A stretch of DNA of 64,000 nt from CALBTQ01 sp036725605. Lineage in GTDB: Bacteria > Lernaellota > Lernaellaia > Lernaellales > Lernaellaceae. The position numbers and the translations under genes were made by a program. Shown here piece after piece: positions 1-7,990 of this stretch. The DNA is taken from contig DAIMDW010000017.1 in assembly GCA_036725605.1 (NCBI GenBank), positions 71,209-135,208 on the forward strand, read 5' to 3'. Under the pieces are notes generated by a model, which saw nothing but the letters and a program-made list of their open reading frames with translations, made no database searches and had not been told where the DNA came from. The stretch's first letter is position 1. Every line of letters begins with the position of its first letter.

Positions 1-1
1 A

Positions 2-964
2 TTCACCGCCGAAACGCTGCAGCCCGCGTATGCCAACGGCAGCGTCACCTACTGCGCCGACGCCTTCGCCGGATTGACGGCCATGCAGGCGATCGCCGAA
101 GGACGCACGCCCGAAAAGCCGCCAGTGAAAAAAGCCGCGACCGTCGCCGCCGACGCCCTGCCCGCGCAGCCGGTGGCGATCAAGCGCGTCACGCCACCGA
201 CACCGCCGTTCTGGGGCAGCCGTTTGCTCGAGGGCGTCAAGCTCGACTCGATCTTCAGCCTGATCAACGAGGTGGCGTTGTTCCGTGGGCGGTGGGGCTA
301 CCGGCGCGGCAAAACACCCAAGGATGAATACGACGCGCTGATCGACAAGCAGGTGCGCCCGGCGTATGGCGAACTGCAACGGATCGTCAAAGCCGAGCGG
401 CTGTTCGAGCCCCGCGTGGCCTACGGTTGGTTTCCGGCCCGCCCCGCCGGCGACGCGCTGCTGGTGACGCACGCGGGCCGCGAATTTCGTTTCGACTTTC
501 CGCGCCGGGCCGCCGAGCCGCGTTTGTGCATCGCCGATTTCTTCAATCCCGACGGCGACGTGCTCGGCTTGTTCGTGGTCACCCTGGGCGATCGCGCGGC
601 GAAGTTTGGGCAGGAAATTTTGCAGCGCGCCGGCTTCCTCGATTACTTCATGTTGCACGGCCTGGCCGTGGAGGCGACCGACGCGCTGGCCGAATACGCG
701 CACGAGGCAATGCGCCACGAGTTGGGCATCGGCGAGCAGAAACGCCTGGACTGGCAGGAACTGGTGACGCAAAAATATCGCGGCAGCCGCTACGCCTTCG
801 GGTATCCGGCCTGCCCCGATCTGGCGGCGAACGAAACGCTGCTGACGCTGCTGGACGCCGCGCGCATCGGCGTGACGCTCACCGAAACGTGGCAGATGAC
901 GCCGGAGTTTTCGACCTCGGCGGTCGTGGCGCATCATCCGCAGGCGAAATATTTTGCGGTGTGA
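2..964 (+). CDS. metH: Cobalamin-dependent methionine synthase, C-terminal reactivation domain (5'-partial)
   Basis: The reading frame is open from base 2, so the gene starts upstream of the window. The visible part matches the end of the B12-binding domain and then the AdoMet-binding reactivation domain of MetH: PPFWGSRLL and the following LFRGRWGYRR, then RVAYGWFPAR, and near the end RYAFGYPACPD, the conserved R..GYPACPD motif that binds AdoMet. In this family the domain remethylates oxidised cob(I)alamin using AdoMet and reduced flavodoxin. The TGA stop is followed after 22 bases by a homocysteine methyltransferase/MTHFR gene, so the two probably form one methionine operon. Family assignment is strong; whether the upstream part is a full-length MetH cannot be seen. 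Confidence 0.93.
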   Translation, partial: FTAETLQPAYANGSVTYCADAFAGLTAMQAIAEGRTPEKPPVKKAATVAADALPAQPVAIKRVTPPTPPFWGSRLLEGVKLDSIFSLINEVALFRGRWGYRRGKTPKDEYDALIDKQVRPAYGELQRIVKAERLFEPRVAYGWFPARPAGDALLVTHAGREFRFDFPRRAAEPRLCIADFFNPDGDVLGLFVVTLGDRAAKFGQEILQRAGFLDYFMLHGLAVEATDALAEYAHEAMRHELGIGEQKRLDWQELVTQKYRGSRYAFGYPACPDLAANETLLTLLDAARIGVTLTETWQMTPEFSTSAVVAHHPQAKYFAV

Positions 965-986
965 ATCCAAGGAGATGGGACAACCG

Positions 987-2819
987 ATGCCAAGCAAACC
1001 ATTGAGCGAGTTGATCAAGGAACGGGTCGTTATTTTCGACGGCGCGATGGGCACCGAACTGTACCAGCGGCACCAGTTCGTCAACGTGTGCTACGAGGAA
1101 CTGAGCGTGTCCAAGCCGCAGTTGATCATGGAAATTCACGAGGCCAACAAGCAGGCCGGGGCCGACGCGCTGACCACCAACAGCTTCGCCGCCAACCGCT
1201 ACAAACTGGCCGGCTACCTGTTGGCCGACAAGGCGTATGATTTATCGCGCGCCGCGGCCGAAGTCGCGCGCCAGGTGGCCGGCGACGAATTGTACGTCAT
1301 CGGCTCGGTCGGCCCGGTGGGTCAGAAAATCGGCATCGGCGGCGTTTCGCCACAACAGGCCGAAGACGCCTTTGCCGAATCGGTGCGCGGCCTCAAGGAC
1401 GGCGGCGCTGACGTGATCATCCTCGAAACGTTCAACCAGCGCGAGGAAATGCTCGCCGGCATTCGCGCCTGCGCGCGTCACGACATGCCCTACATCGCCA
1501 GCATGACCTTGGGCGAGCACGGCGCGACCCGCTACGGTGAGACGATCGACAGCATCTTCGCCCCACTGCCCGCCGACCTGCCCGCACCGGTGATGGTCGG
1601 TTTCAACTGCGGCGTCGGCCCCAGCGAACTGCTCGAGCTGGTGCAGAGCTTCATTCCCGCGTCGGCCTACCCGGTGCTGGTGCAGCCCAACGCGGGGCTA
1701 CCCAAGGTCGTCGACGATCGCATGATCTACATGACCAGCCCCGAATACCTGACGACCTACGCGTTGCATTTCGTGCAGGTCGGCGCGCGGGCGATCGGCG
1801 GTTGCTGCGGCACCGGTCCGCGTCACATCGCCGAACTGGCCGCCAGCGTCAAATCGATGCACCGCGTACACGTGGCCGTCGAAGGCGCGGTGCGGCCGGA
1901 AGCCGAGTTGCTGCCGCCCCCGCCGATGGAGAAAAAATCGCAGTTCGGGCAGATGCTCGCCGCCGGCGAGTGGGTGACCTCGGTCGAGATCGTCCCGCCG
2001 CTCGGCTGGGATCTGACCGACACGCTCGACAAAGCGCGTATCTGCTACGAGCACGAAGTCACGGTGATCAACATCCCCGACGGCCCGCGCGCCTCGTCGC
2101 GCATCAGCCCGCTGATCACCGCAATGAAGATCCAGGACGAAGTCGGCATCGAGGCCGACCTGCATTTGACCTGCCGCGACCGCAATCTGATCGGCATGCA
2201 ATCCGACCTGCTCGGCTGCATGGCCGCGGGCATCCGCAACCTGCTGATCATCACCGGCGATCCGCCGAAGATCGGCGATTACCCCTTCGCCACCGCCGTG
2301 TTCGATCTGGATTCGATCGGCTACACGCGCATCGCCGCGCGTCTCAACCGCGGCATCGACGTGGGCGGCCACGCGGTGCGCCCGGCGGGCAATTTCCTGT
2401 TGGGCGTCGGCGCCGACCCCTCGCACATCGACCAGGATCGCGAGATCGACCGCTTCCATCAGAAGGTCGAGGCCGGCGCGGAATACGCCATCACGCAGCC
2501 GGTGTTCGACGTCGAGGTGCTGCTGCGTTTTCTGGAGCGCCTCCGCCGCGAGGGCGTGACGATCCCGGTCATCGCGGGCATCTGGCCGCTGGTGAGTTTG
2601 CGCAACGCGGAGTTTCTCAACAACGAAGTGCCCGGCGTGAGCGTGCCCGCCGAGATCATCGCGCGGATGGCGTCGGTCACCGAGAAGGAAGCCGCGCGGC
2701 AGATGGGCATCACCATCGCGCGGGAAATTCGCGAGCAGGTGCGGCCGCACGTCGCGGGTATTCAGGTCAGCGCGCCGTTCGGCAACGTGCGCACTTCGAT
2801 CGCGGTCATCGAGGATTGA
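987..2819 (+). CDS. Bifunctional homocysteine S-methyltransferase / 5,10-methylenetetrahydrofolate reductase
   Basis: A protein of 610 aa. Residues 1 to about 300 are a homocysteine methyltransferase barrel: FDGAMGTEL near the start, and zinc-binding cysteines in GFNCGVGP (Cys208) and GGCCGTGPRH (Cys273, Cys274). From about residue 330 a MetF-like TIM barrel follows (SVEIVPPLGWD, LHLTCRDRN, ITGDPPKIGDYP). This is the YitJ-type arrangement, coupling methyl-THF formation to homocysteine methylation. ATG at 987 follows AAGGAGA at 969-975; the in-frame ATG at 975 lies inside that site and is less likely. The gene sits directly after metH and before rubredoxin, so a methionine/one-carbon operon is inferred. 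Which methyl donor the first domain uses is not decidable from sequence. Confidence 0.92.
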   Translation: MPSKPLSELIKERVVIFDGAMGTELYQRHQFVNVCYEELSVSKPQLIMEIHEANKQAGADALTTNSFAANRYKLAGYLLADKAYDLSRAAAEVARQVAGDELYVIGSVGPVGQKIGIGGVSPQQAEDAFAESVRGLKDGGADVIILETFNQREEMLAGIRACARHDMPYIASMTLGEHGATRYGETIDSIFAPLPADLPAPVMVGFNCGVGPSELLELVQSFIPASAYPVLVQPNAGLPKVVDDRMIYMTSPEYLTTYALHFVQVGARAIGGCCGTGPRHIAELAASVKSMHRVHVAVEGAVRPEAELLPPPPMEKKSQFGQMLAAGEWVTSVEIVPPLGWDLTDTLDKARICYEHEVTVINIPDGPRASSRISPLITAMKIQDEVGIEADLHLTCRDRNLIGMQSDLLGCMAAGIRNLLIITGDPPKIGDYPFATAVFDLDSIGYTRIAARLNRGIDVGGHAVRPAGNFLLGVGADPSHIDQDREIDRFHQKVEAGAEYAITQPVFDVEVLLRFLERLRREGVTIPVIAGIWPLVSLRNAEFLNNEVPGVSVPAEIIARMASVTEKEAARQMGITIAREIREQVRPHVAGIQVSAPFGNVRTSIAVIED

Positions 2820-2821
2820 TG

Positions 2822-2980
2822 ATGGAAAAGTACGTGTGCACCAGTTGCGGCTACATTTACGATCCGCAGGAGGCTGATCCGGCGCGCGGTTTTCCGCCGC
2901 CCTTCGCGTTTGAGGATCTGCCGGACGATTGGCGCTGCCCGATTTGCTACGCGGCCAAAGACGCGTTCGATCCGCTGTAA
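2822..2980 (+). CDS. Rubredoxin
   Basis: A 52-aa protein with the two rubredoxin Cys pairs, CTSCGYIYD near the N-terminus and CPICYAAKD near the C-terminus, which bind one iron in the family. Length and spacing are normal. ATG at 2822 is 7 bases after GAGG (2811-2814); a second ATG at 2819 overlaps the upstream stop (TGATG) and is the alternative start. Placement immediately 3' of the MetH/MTHFR genes suggests it could serve as electron donor for MTHFR or MetH reactivation, but that is inference from position only. Confidence 0.93.
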   Translation: MEKYVCTSCGYIYDPQEADPARGFPPPFAFEDLPDDWRCPICYAAKDAFDPL

Positions 2981-2997
2981 GCGCCGTATTTGATTAA

Positions 2998-3072
2998 ATG
3001 TAATGAGCGAGCATAACAGTGTTTCATCGAACCACTGATACGCCTCTCGCTGTTCGGCGAATCAGTGCCACC
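2998..3072 (-). repeat. Dispersed palindromic repeat, copy A (truncated)
   Basis: Read on the minus strand this begins GGTGGCACTGATTCGCC and follows copies at 12499-12595 and 29861-29957 for about 75 bases (shared blocks include ACACTGTTATGCTCGCTCA, close to copy B), then diverges, so the right terminal inverted repeat is missing. It begins 8 bases beyond the stop codon of the FG-GAP gene, the same 3'-flanking position as copy C. Confidence 0.75.
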
Positions 3073-3080
3073 CAAAAGCC

Positions 3081-4751
3081 TCAGCAACCGCACCCATCAT
3101 CATCGTCATCGTCGTCATTATCATCGTCGTCGTCATCGGCGTCGTCGTCATCATCGTCATCGGCGTCGTCATCGGCATCGTCGTCACCGATGTCGTCGTC
3201 GTCATCGTCGCCGGTGTCGTCGTCATCATCATCGTCATCATCATCATCGTCGGTATCGTCGTCGTCATCGGGCGTGGTGTCGTCGTCGTCGCCGGTGGGC
3301 GGCGCCACGTACAGGCCGCTGTGGGCGTCGTCGGACTGATAGGTGCGCCAATGCACGCCGGACGCGCCGTAGGCAAAATCGGCGGCGGTGTACAGGTTGA
3401 TCGAGTTGCTGCCGTCCTGCGAGCCGACCACGCCGAACTCGGGCACGCCGTCGCCGTTCACGTCGCCGACCGTCGCGCCGTTGAGGTAGGTCCAGCCCAC
3501 CGGCCGCAACGGGAAGCCGTCGAGCATGTTGCCCGCCGCGTCGATGCCGAACACGTACCCGTTGCCTTTGTCGGAAATGTTGTTGGTGAACAGAATCTCC
3601 AACTTCTCATCGCCGGTCAGGTCGACCAGGGTGAAAAATCCCTCCGCGCCGCCGACCATGTTGTAAGGGAAGTTGGGGAAGCTCGTGCCGTCGTGATTGA
3701 TCACAAACAGGTTGTCGTCGGCCACCGGGCCGCCCGAACAACCGACGACCACTTCCAGCGTGCCGTCCATGTCGATGTCGCCGACCGAGGGCGGCGCGTA
3801 GGACCAGGCGTCGCCCATGTCGTAGGGCCAGCCGCTCAGTTCCGTGCCGTTCCACTGAATCGCATGCACACGGTTGGCGGCGTAATGCGTGACGGTGAGA
3901 ATCTCCAGCTTGCCGTCGCCGTTGAGGTCGGCCAGCGCCGGCGAACCGTAGCTGTAAGTTTCGTCGGTGAAGGTCACCGGGAAACCGCTCATCGTCGAGC
4001 CGTCGGCTTCGAAGGCGTAAAGGCTGTAGTACGAGCAGATGGCGATTTCCGGCGCGCCGTCGTTGTCGATGTCGCCGACCGCCGCGCTGGTCGCGGGCAC
4101 GTGATCGAGCGTCGCGGGCCACGAACCGCCGACCGTCGTCAGGTCGCCGTTGAGCGCGTACACCCAGCCGGTGCCGCTGCCGCGCTCGCCGACGATGATC
4201 TCCAGTTCATCGTCACCGTCGAGATTGGCCAGGGTCGGCGCATTGCTCGACTCGCCGTTGTTGGGCAGGGTCTTTTGTCCCAGCAACACGCCGTTGCGGG
4301 AGAAGATCTGCACCTGGCTGCTCGTGCCACGCGTGGCGACGACGATCTCCGGGAAGCCGTCGCCATTCACGTCGCCGACCGCCGGCACGGTCTGCACCAT
4401 GCCGCTCAGATTCACCGAGAAAAGCTGCGTGCCGTCGTAATCCCAGGCCCACAACTTTTGCGCCGCGGTAGCCATGATGATTTCCAGTTCATCGTCGCCG
4501 TCGATGTCGGCCATGACCAATCCGCACGATTCGCCATAAAGCGTATTGCCCGGCACGGTCTTGGGCCAACCGGTCATTTGCGGCAATTCCGCCTTGGCCG
4601 GTTCGTAAAAGAAGTCCAGCGGCGCCGTGTAGGTTGCCGCACCCAGGCCCAGCACATCGCCGGCCAGGCGCACCTCGCCCGTCTCGGCCGCCGTCACCGC
4701 CGTCGCCAGCATCAACACGAATATCGTCAGGATCCACCACGTGCGTTTCAT
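3081..4751 (-). CDS. Secreted FG-GAP/VCBS repeat protein with poly-Asp C-terminal tail
   Basis: A 556-aa protein starting MKRTWWILTIFVLMLATAV, a clear signal peptide. ATG at 4751 follows GGAGGGG and fits that peptide, so longer upstream starts are rejected. The body contains eight Asp-rich FG-GAP-type repeats of the form D.[DN].D...LEI (for example DIDGDDELEI, DVNGDGFPEI, DLNGDGKLEI, DVNGDGVPEF), which form a calcium-binding seven- or eight-blade beta-propeller in the family. The last 70 or so residues are almost all Asp, broken by Thr, Gly and Ala, ending in GCGC. The tail is encoded by a GAC/GAT microsatellite. Likely an extracellular or surface protein; ligand unknown. The C-terminal Cys pair may be an anchoring signal (inference). 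Confidence 0.85.
   Translation of the reverse strand: MKRTWWILTIFVLMLATAVTAAETGEVRLAGDVLGLGAATYTAPLDFFYEPAKAELPQMTGWPKTVPGNTLYGESCGLVMADIDGDDELEIIMATAAQKLWAWDYDGTQLFSVNLSGMVQTVPAVGDVNGDGFPEIVVATRGTSSQVQIFSRNGVLLGQKTLPNNGESSNAPTLANLDGDDELEIIVGERGSGTGWVYALNGDLTTVGGSWPATLDHVPATSAAVGDIDNDGAPEIAICSYYSLYAFEADGSTMSGFPVTFTDETYSYGSPALADLNGDGKLEILTVTHYAANRVHAIQWNGTELSGWPYDMGDAWSYAPPSVGDIDMDGTLEVVVGCSGGPVADDNLFVINHDGTSFPNFPYNMVGGAEGFFTLVDLTGDEKLEILFTNNISDKGNGYVFGIDAAGNMLDGFPLRPVGWTYLNGATVGDVNGDGVPEFGVVGSQDGSNSINLYTAADFAYGASGVHWRTYQSDDAHSGLYVAPPTGDDDDTTPDDDDDTDDDDDDDDDDDDTGDDDDDDIGDDDADDDADDDDDDDADDDDDDNDDDDDDDGCGC
3095..3293 (-). repeat. GAC/GAT microsatellite coding poly-Asp
   Basis: A near-uninterrupted run of tcg/tca triplets on the plus strand, coding Asp on the minus strand at the C-terminus of the FG-GAP protein. 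Similar tracts occur at 18233-18414 and 32733-32888. Such triplet runs can change length by slippage. Confidence 0.85.
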
Positions 4752-4811
4752 TTGCCCCTCCATCGTTGAACCGATTATTTTTAACAGACTCCGGCGCGCA
4801 CGGCAAACCGC

Positions 4812-4840
4812 TTGCGTTCGCGCGGGAAAGGCGGTAAACA
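4812..4840 (+). promoter_or_regulatory. Candidate sigma70-type promoter for folE2
   Basis: TTGCGT at 4812-4817 and TAAACA at 4835-4840 with 17-base spacing, 30 bases before the GTG start of folE2. Read from the sequence only; match to consensus is moderate. Confidence 0.4.
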
Positions 4841-4869
4841 GCGCCTGTCGTTTAGAAAAGGAAGCAACC

Positions 4870-5658
4870 GTGAGCAAGAAACCCATGGCCGACGTGGCCA
4901 GCCAACACGATTCGCGGATGATCGCCATCGACAAGGTCGGGGTGAAGAACATCCGCTACCCGATCCGCGTGCTCGACCGCGTCAACGGCCCGCAACACAC
5001 CGTCGCCGTGTTCAACATGTACGTGGATCTGCCGCACCAGTTCAAAGGCACGCACATGAGCCGGTTCGTCGAGATCCTCAACGAGCATCGCGGCGAAATT
5101 TCGGTCGACAACATCTTCGATCTGCTGCACGAAGTGCGCACGCGGTTGGACGCGGAAAGCGCGCATATCGAGGTCGAATTCCCCTACTTCATCGAGAAGG
5201 AAGCGCCCGTCTCCAAGGCGCGCGGCCTGATGGAATACAACTGCCGGATCGTCGCCGCCAGCCACAACGGTCAGCGCGACGAGGTCGTGAGCGTGAGCAT
5301 CCCGGTCAACACGCTGTGCCCCTGCTCGAAGGAAATTTCCGCCGCCGGCGCGCACAACCAGCGTGGCGTGATCACCATCGCCTTTCGCATGAGCACAATG
5401 ATCTGGTTCGAGGAAATCATCGAAATCGCCGAGGCCAGCGCGTCCAGCGCGGTGTACTCGCTATTAAAACGCGAGGACGAAAAATTCGTCACCGAGCACG
5501 CGTACGAAAATCCGGTGTTCGTCGAGGACGTCGTGCGCAACGTCGGGCAGCGACTGGACGCGATGGAAGGCGTCACCTGGTATTCGGTCGAGGTGGAGAA
5601 CTTCGAGTCGATCCACAATCACAGCGCCTACGCCTTCATCGAGCGCAGCAAGCTCTGA
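4870..5658 (+). CDS. folE2: GTP cyclohydrolase I, FolE2 (COG1469) type
   Basis: A 262-aa protein that opens dihydrofolate (or 7-deazaguanine) synthesis by converting GTP to 7,8-dihydroneopterin triphosphate. FolE2 hallmarks are present: MSRFVEIL, IEVEFPYFIEKEAPVSKARG, and the active-site segment PVNTLCPCSKEIS (Cys150, Cys152) followed by GAHNQRG. The GTG start at 4870 has AAAAGGAAG just upstream at 4856-4864; ATG at 4885 is the alternative. FolE2 enzymes differ from zinc-dependent FolE1 in metal use (family knowledge). It is divergent from the FG-GAP gene and its stop overlaps the start of the DUF1232 gene by one base. It fits the folate/one-carbon theme of this end of the window. Confidence 0.93.
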   Translation: MSKKPMADVASQHDSRMIAIDKVGVKNIRYPIRVLDRVNGPQHTVAVFNMYVDLPHQFKGTHMSRFVEILNEHRGEISVDNIFDLLHEVRTRLDAESAHIEVEFPYFIEKEAPVSKARGLMEYNCRIVAASHNGQRDEVVSVSIPVNTLCPCSKEISAAGAHNQRGVITIAFRMSTMIWFEEIIEIAEASASSAVYSLLKREDEKFVTEHAYENPVFVEDVVRNVGQRLDAMEGVTWYSVEVENFESIHNHSAYAFIERSKL

Positions 5659-6032
5659 TGGATCTGCGCGCGCGAGCCCGCCGTCTCAAGCAAGAACTTG
5701 TCGCCCTGCATCTCGCGTATCGCGATCCGCGCACGCCCTGGTACGCCAAGGCGTTGCCGGCCCTGGTCATCGCCTACGCGCTCAGCCCGATCGACCTGAT
5801 TCCCGACTTCATCCCGGTGCTCGGTTATCTCGACGACGTGATTTTGCTGCCGTTGGGCATCGCATTGGCGCTGCGGCTGATCCCGCGCGAGGTCATGGAC
5901 GATTGCCGTCGTCGGGCGAACGAACAGCACCGGTTGCCGGTCAGTAAAACCGGGGCGGTGCTGGTCGTTGTTTGCTGGTTGGCCGCACTGGCGGCGCTGG
6001 CCTGGTGGATCGTGCGCCGGATCAGTGCTTGA
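5658..6032 (+). CDS. DUF1232 (YkvA-like) small membrane protein
   Basis: A 124-aa protein with the DUF1232 signature YALSPIDLIPDFIPVLGYLDD in the middle (residues about 40-60) and hydrophobic segments around 33-50, 55-75 and 97-115; the last, ending AWWIVRRISA, is a clear membrane span. Function of the family is not established. The start overlaps the folE2 stop by one base (TGATG), so translational coupling is likely. Its 3' end overlaps the convergent AICAR transformylase gene by 11 bases. Confidence 0.85.
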   Translation: MDLRARARRLKQELVALHLAYRDPRTPWYAKALPALVIAYALSPIDLIPDFIPVLGYLDDVILLPLGIALALRLIPREVMDDCRRRANEQHRLPVSKTGAVLVVVCWLAALAALAWWIVRRISA

Positions 6033-7272
6033 AGCTGCGCTGGCCGGTGAAGACCATCGTCGCGTCGACTTCGTTGCACGCCTGAATCGATTGATAATCG
6101 TTGATCGAGCCGCCGGGCTGAATCACCGCGCGCACGCCTTCGCCCAGGCCGACGTCGATGCCGTCGCGGAAGGGGAAGAACGCGTCGGAGATCATCGCCG
6201 CGCCGATCAGGCCGCCGTGCTGCTCGTTGACTTCCTCGACGATCGCCTGTTTTTGCGCTTCGTCTTCCAGCAGCACGAAATTCTTGCCGTGCCGCGTGAA
6301 GGCCAGCTTGTCCTGCATTTTGCGGTAGGCCTTGTCGCGCGCGATTTCCGCGACGCCCACGCGATCCTGCTCGCCGGTGCCGATGCCCACGGTCACGCCG
6401 TCCTTGACGTAGATCACCGAGTTCGAGGTGACGCCCGCTTCGACCTTCCAACCGAAAATCATGTCTTCGTATTCGGCGGCGGTCGGCGTGCGCTCGACCT
6501 TGTACTGCTGTCCTTTGTAGGTCGTTTCGGCCAGCGTCAGTTCGGCCGGCGTCAGCCCGACGGGCAGATAGGAAAGCTGCGTGATCACCGAACCGTCGAT
6601 CAGGCTCTTGAAATCGATGAACCGCTCGGCGGCAAAGGTCGCCAGTTTTTCCATCGCGCGGATTTTCATGATGCGCAGGTTCTTGCGTGCCGCGAGGATG
6701 CCCACCGCGCCTTCCTCGAACTCCGGCGCGACGACCACTTCCGCGTAGCGTTCGCTGATCGCCTGGGCGGTGTCAGCGTCGACCGGCCGGTTCAGCGCGA
6801 TGCAGCCGCCGAAGGCCGCGACGTGATCGGCCAGATCGGCTTTGAGGTACGCGTCGACGAGAGTGTCGGCCAGCGCCACGCCCGACGGGTTGTTGTGCTT
6901 CATGATCGCCGCCGCCGGCTTGTCCATCAGGAAGCGCAGAATGTTGAGCGCGTTGTCGGCGTCGGTGAGGTTGATCTTGCCCGGGTGCTTGCCGAACTGC
7001 AGCAGCTCGGCGTCGCTGACCAGGTAGCGCCCCGGCGTGATCGTCTCCACCTCGCCCAGCGCGAGGTTGCCGTTGATCAGCTTGTACAGCGCCGCTTCCT
7101 GCCCCGGGTTTTCGCCGTAACGCAAACCCTTGCGCTCGCCCTCGACTTCCCACAACACCTTTTCGTAGATCATCGTCCGGCGCGCGTCGCCGTTGACGAA
7201 ACTGATTTCCATCCGCTCGGGGAAGTGCTCCTCGACGATGGTCGAATACGCTTTTTTCAGATCCTGTGCCAC
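6022..7272 (-). CDS. purH: AICAR transformylase, stand-alone C-terminal half of PurH
   Basis: A 416-aa protein corresponding to the AICARFT half of PurH, which transfers the formyl group of 10-formyl-THF to AICAR in purine synthesis. Motifs: RYGENPGQEA (residues 51-60), the catalytic KHNNPSG (Lys125, His126), AFGGCIALNRPVD, and RDGIDVGLGEGV near the end with QPGGSIND. The IMP cyclohydrolase half is the separate gene just upstream. GTG at 7272 lies 7 bases after GGAG, the same layout as the GTG start of the upstream gene; ATG at 7278 is only one base from the Shine-Dalgarno and is disfavoured. Third gene of a panB-IMPCH-AICARFT operon. Confidence 0.9.
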   Translation of the reverse strand: MAQDLKKAYSTIVEEHFPERMEISFVNGDARRTMIYEKVLWEVEGERKGLRYGENPGQEAALYKLINGNLALGEVETITPGRYLVSDAELLQFGKHPGKINLTDADNALNILRFLMDKPAAAIMKHNNPSGVALADTLVDAYLKADLADHVAAFGGCIALNRPVDADTAQAISERYAEVVVAPEFEEGAVGILAARKNLRIMKIRAMEKLATFAAERFIDFKSLIDGSVITQLSYLPVGLTPAELTLAETTYKGQQYKVERTPTAAEYEDMIFGWKVEAGVTSNSVIYVKDGVTVGIGTGEQDRVGVAEIARDKAYRKMQDKLAFTRHGKNFVLLEDEAQKQAIVEEVNEQHGGLIGAAMISDAFFPFRDGIDVGLGEGVRAVIQPGGSINDYQSIQACNEVDATMVFTGQRSFKH

Positions 7273-7285
7273 GAACATGCTCCTT

Positions 7286-7975
7286 TTATTCGGCATCCAT
7301 CAGAATGTAGGCGAACGGCACTTGCGCCGGATCCTGCTTGGCCAGGTACTCGCTGATCGCCTTGTCGTAGCCCGCCGTGTGGGCGAACGATTTGCGGGCC
7401 AGCGCGAAACGCTGCGCCAGGCTGATCTTGCCGCCGTTGGCGCGCAGGTCGTCGAGCAGGCGCGGGTAATCGGCCGGATCGACCACCGAGGCCACACGCA
7501 GGTAATTTTTCGCCGACGCGCGCACCATGCAGGGGCCGCCGATGTCGATGTTCGCGCGCGCCTCTTCGACGGTCGCCTCGGCGCGGGCGACGGTCGCGGC
7601 GAAGGGATATAGATTGACCACCACCATGTCGAACGGCAACGCGCCGGTGCGTGCCAGATCGCCCCGGTGATGGTCGTTGTATTTTTCGGTGAGCAGGCTG
7701 AGGTAGATTTTGAAGTCGAGCGTTTTGACCAGGCCGCCCTGGGTTTCGGGCTGGCCGGTGTAGGCGGACACCTGCGTCAAATGATCCGCGGCTTTGTCGC
7801 CCAAGAGCACGGCGATCGTCTGATACGTGCCGCCGGTCGAATAAAAATGGATCGACGGATTGATCGCCAACAAGCCGGGGATCAGCGTTTCCAGGCCGGC
7901 TTTATCCGACACGCTGACCAGCACGCGCTCGACTTTCACCCAATCATCCACCTGACTGACGATATTGACTGCCAC
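7286..7975 (-). CDS. IMP cyclohydrolase, stand-alone N-terminal half of PurH
   Basis: A 229-aa protein with the MGS-like fold of PurH residues 1-200 (SVSDKAGLETL, YSTGGT). It closes FAICAR to IMP. Residues equivalent to the known active-site Lys, Tyr, Asp and Lys appear kept: Lys84 in VKTLD, Tyr123 in NLYPF, Asp144 in IDIGG, Lys156 in ASAKN. The usual KTLHP..HGG loop is instead KTLDFKIYLSLL, so this is a variant subclass. GTG start at 7975 is 7 bases after AAGGAG. It lies between panB and the transformylase half; the split is genuine because a TAA stop, a new ribosome-binding site and a new start separate the two. Confidence 0.87.
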   Translation of the reverse strand: MAVNIVSQVDDWVKVERVLVSVSDKAGLETLIPGLLAINPSIHFYSTGGTYQTIAVLLGDKAADHLTQVSAYTGQPETQGGLVKTLDFKIYLSLLTEKYNDHHRGDLARTGALPFDMVVVNLYPFAATVARAEATVEEARANIDIGGPCMVRASAKNYLRVASVVDPADYPRLLDDLRANGGKISLAQRFALARKSFAHTAGYDKAISEYLAKQDPAQVPFAYILMDAE

Positions 7976-7990
7976 CGCATTTCTCCTTTT

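Noticed and set aside
3019..3400. Ser-rich and Arg/His-rich plus-strand frames over 3.0-3.4 kb
   Set aside because: They are other-frame readings of the GAC/GAT microsatellite in the FG-GAP gene.
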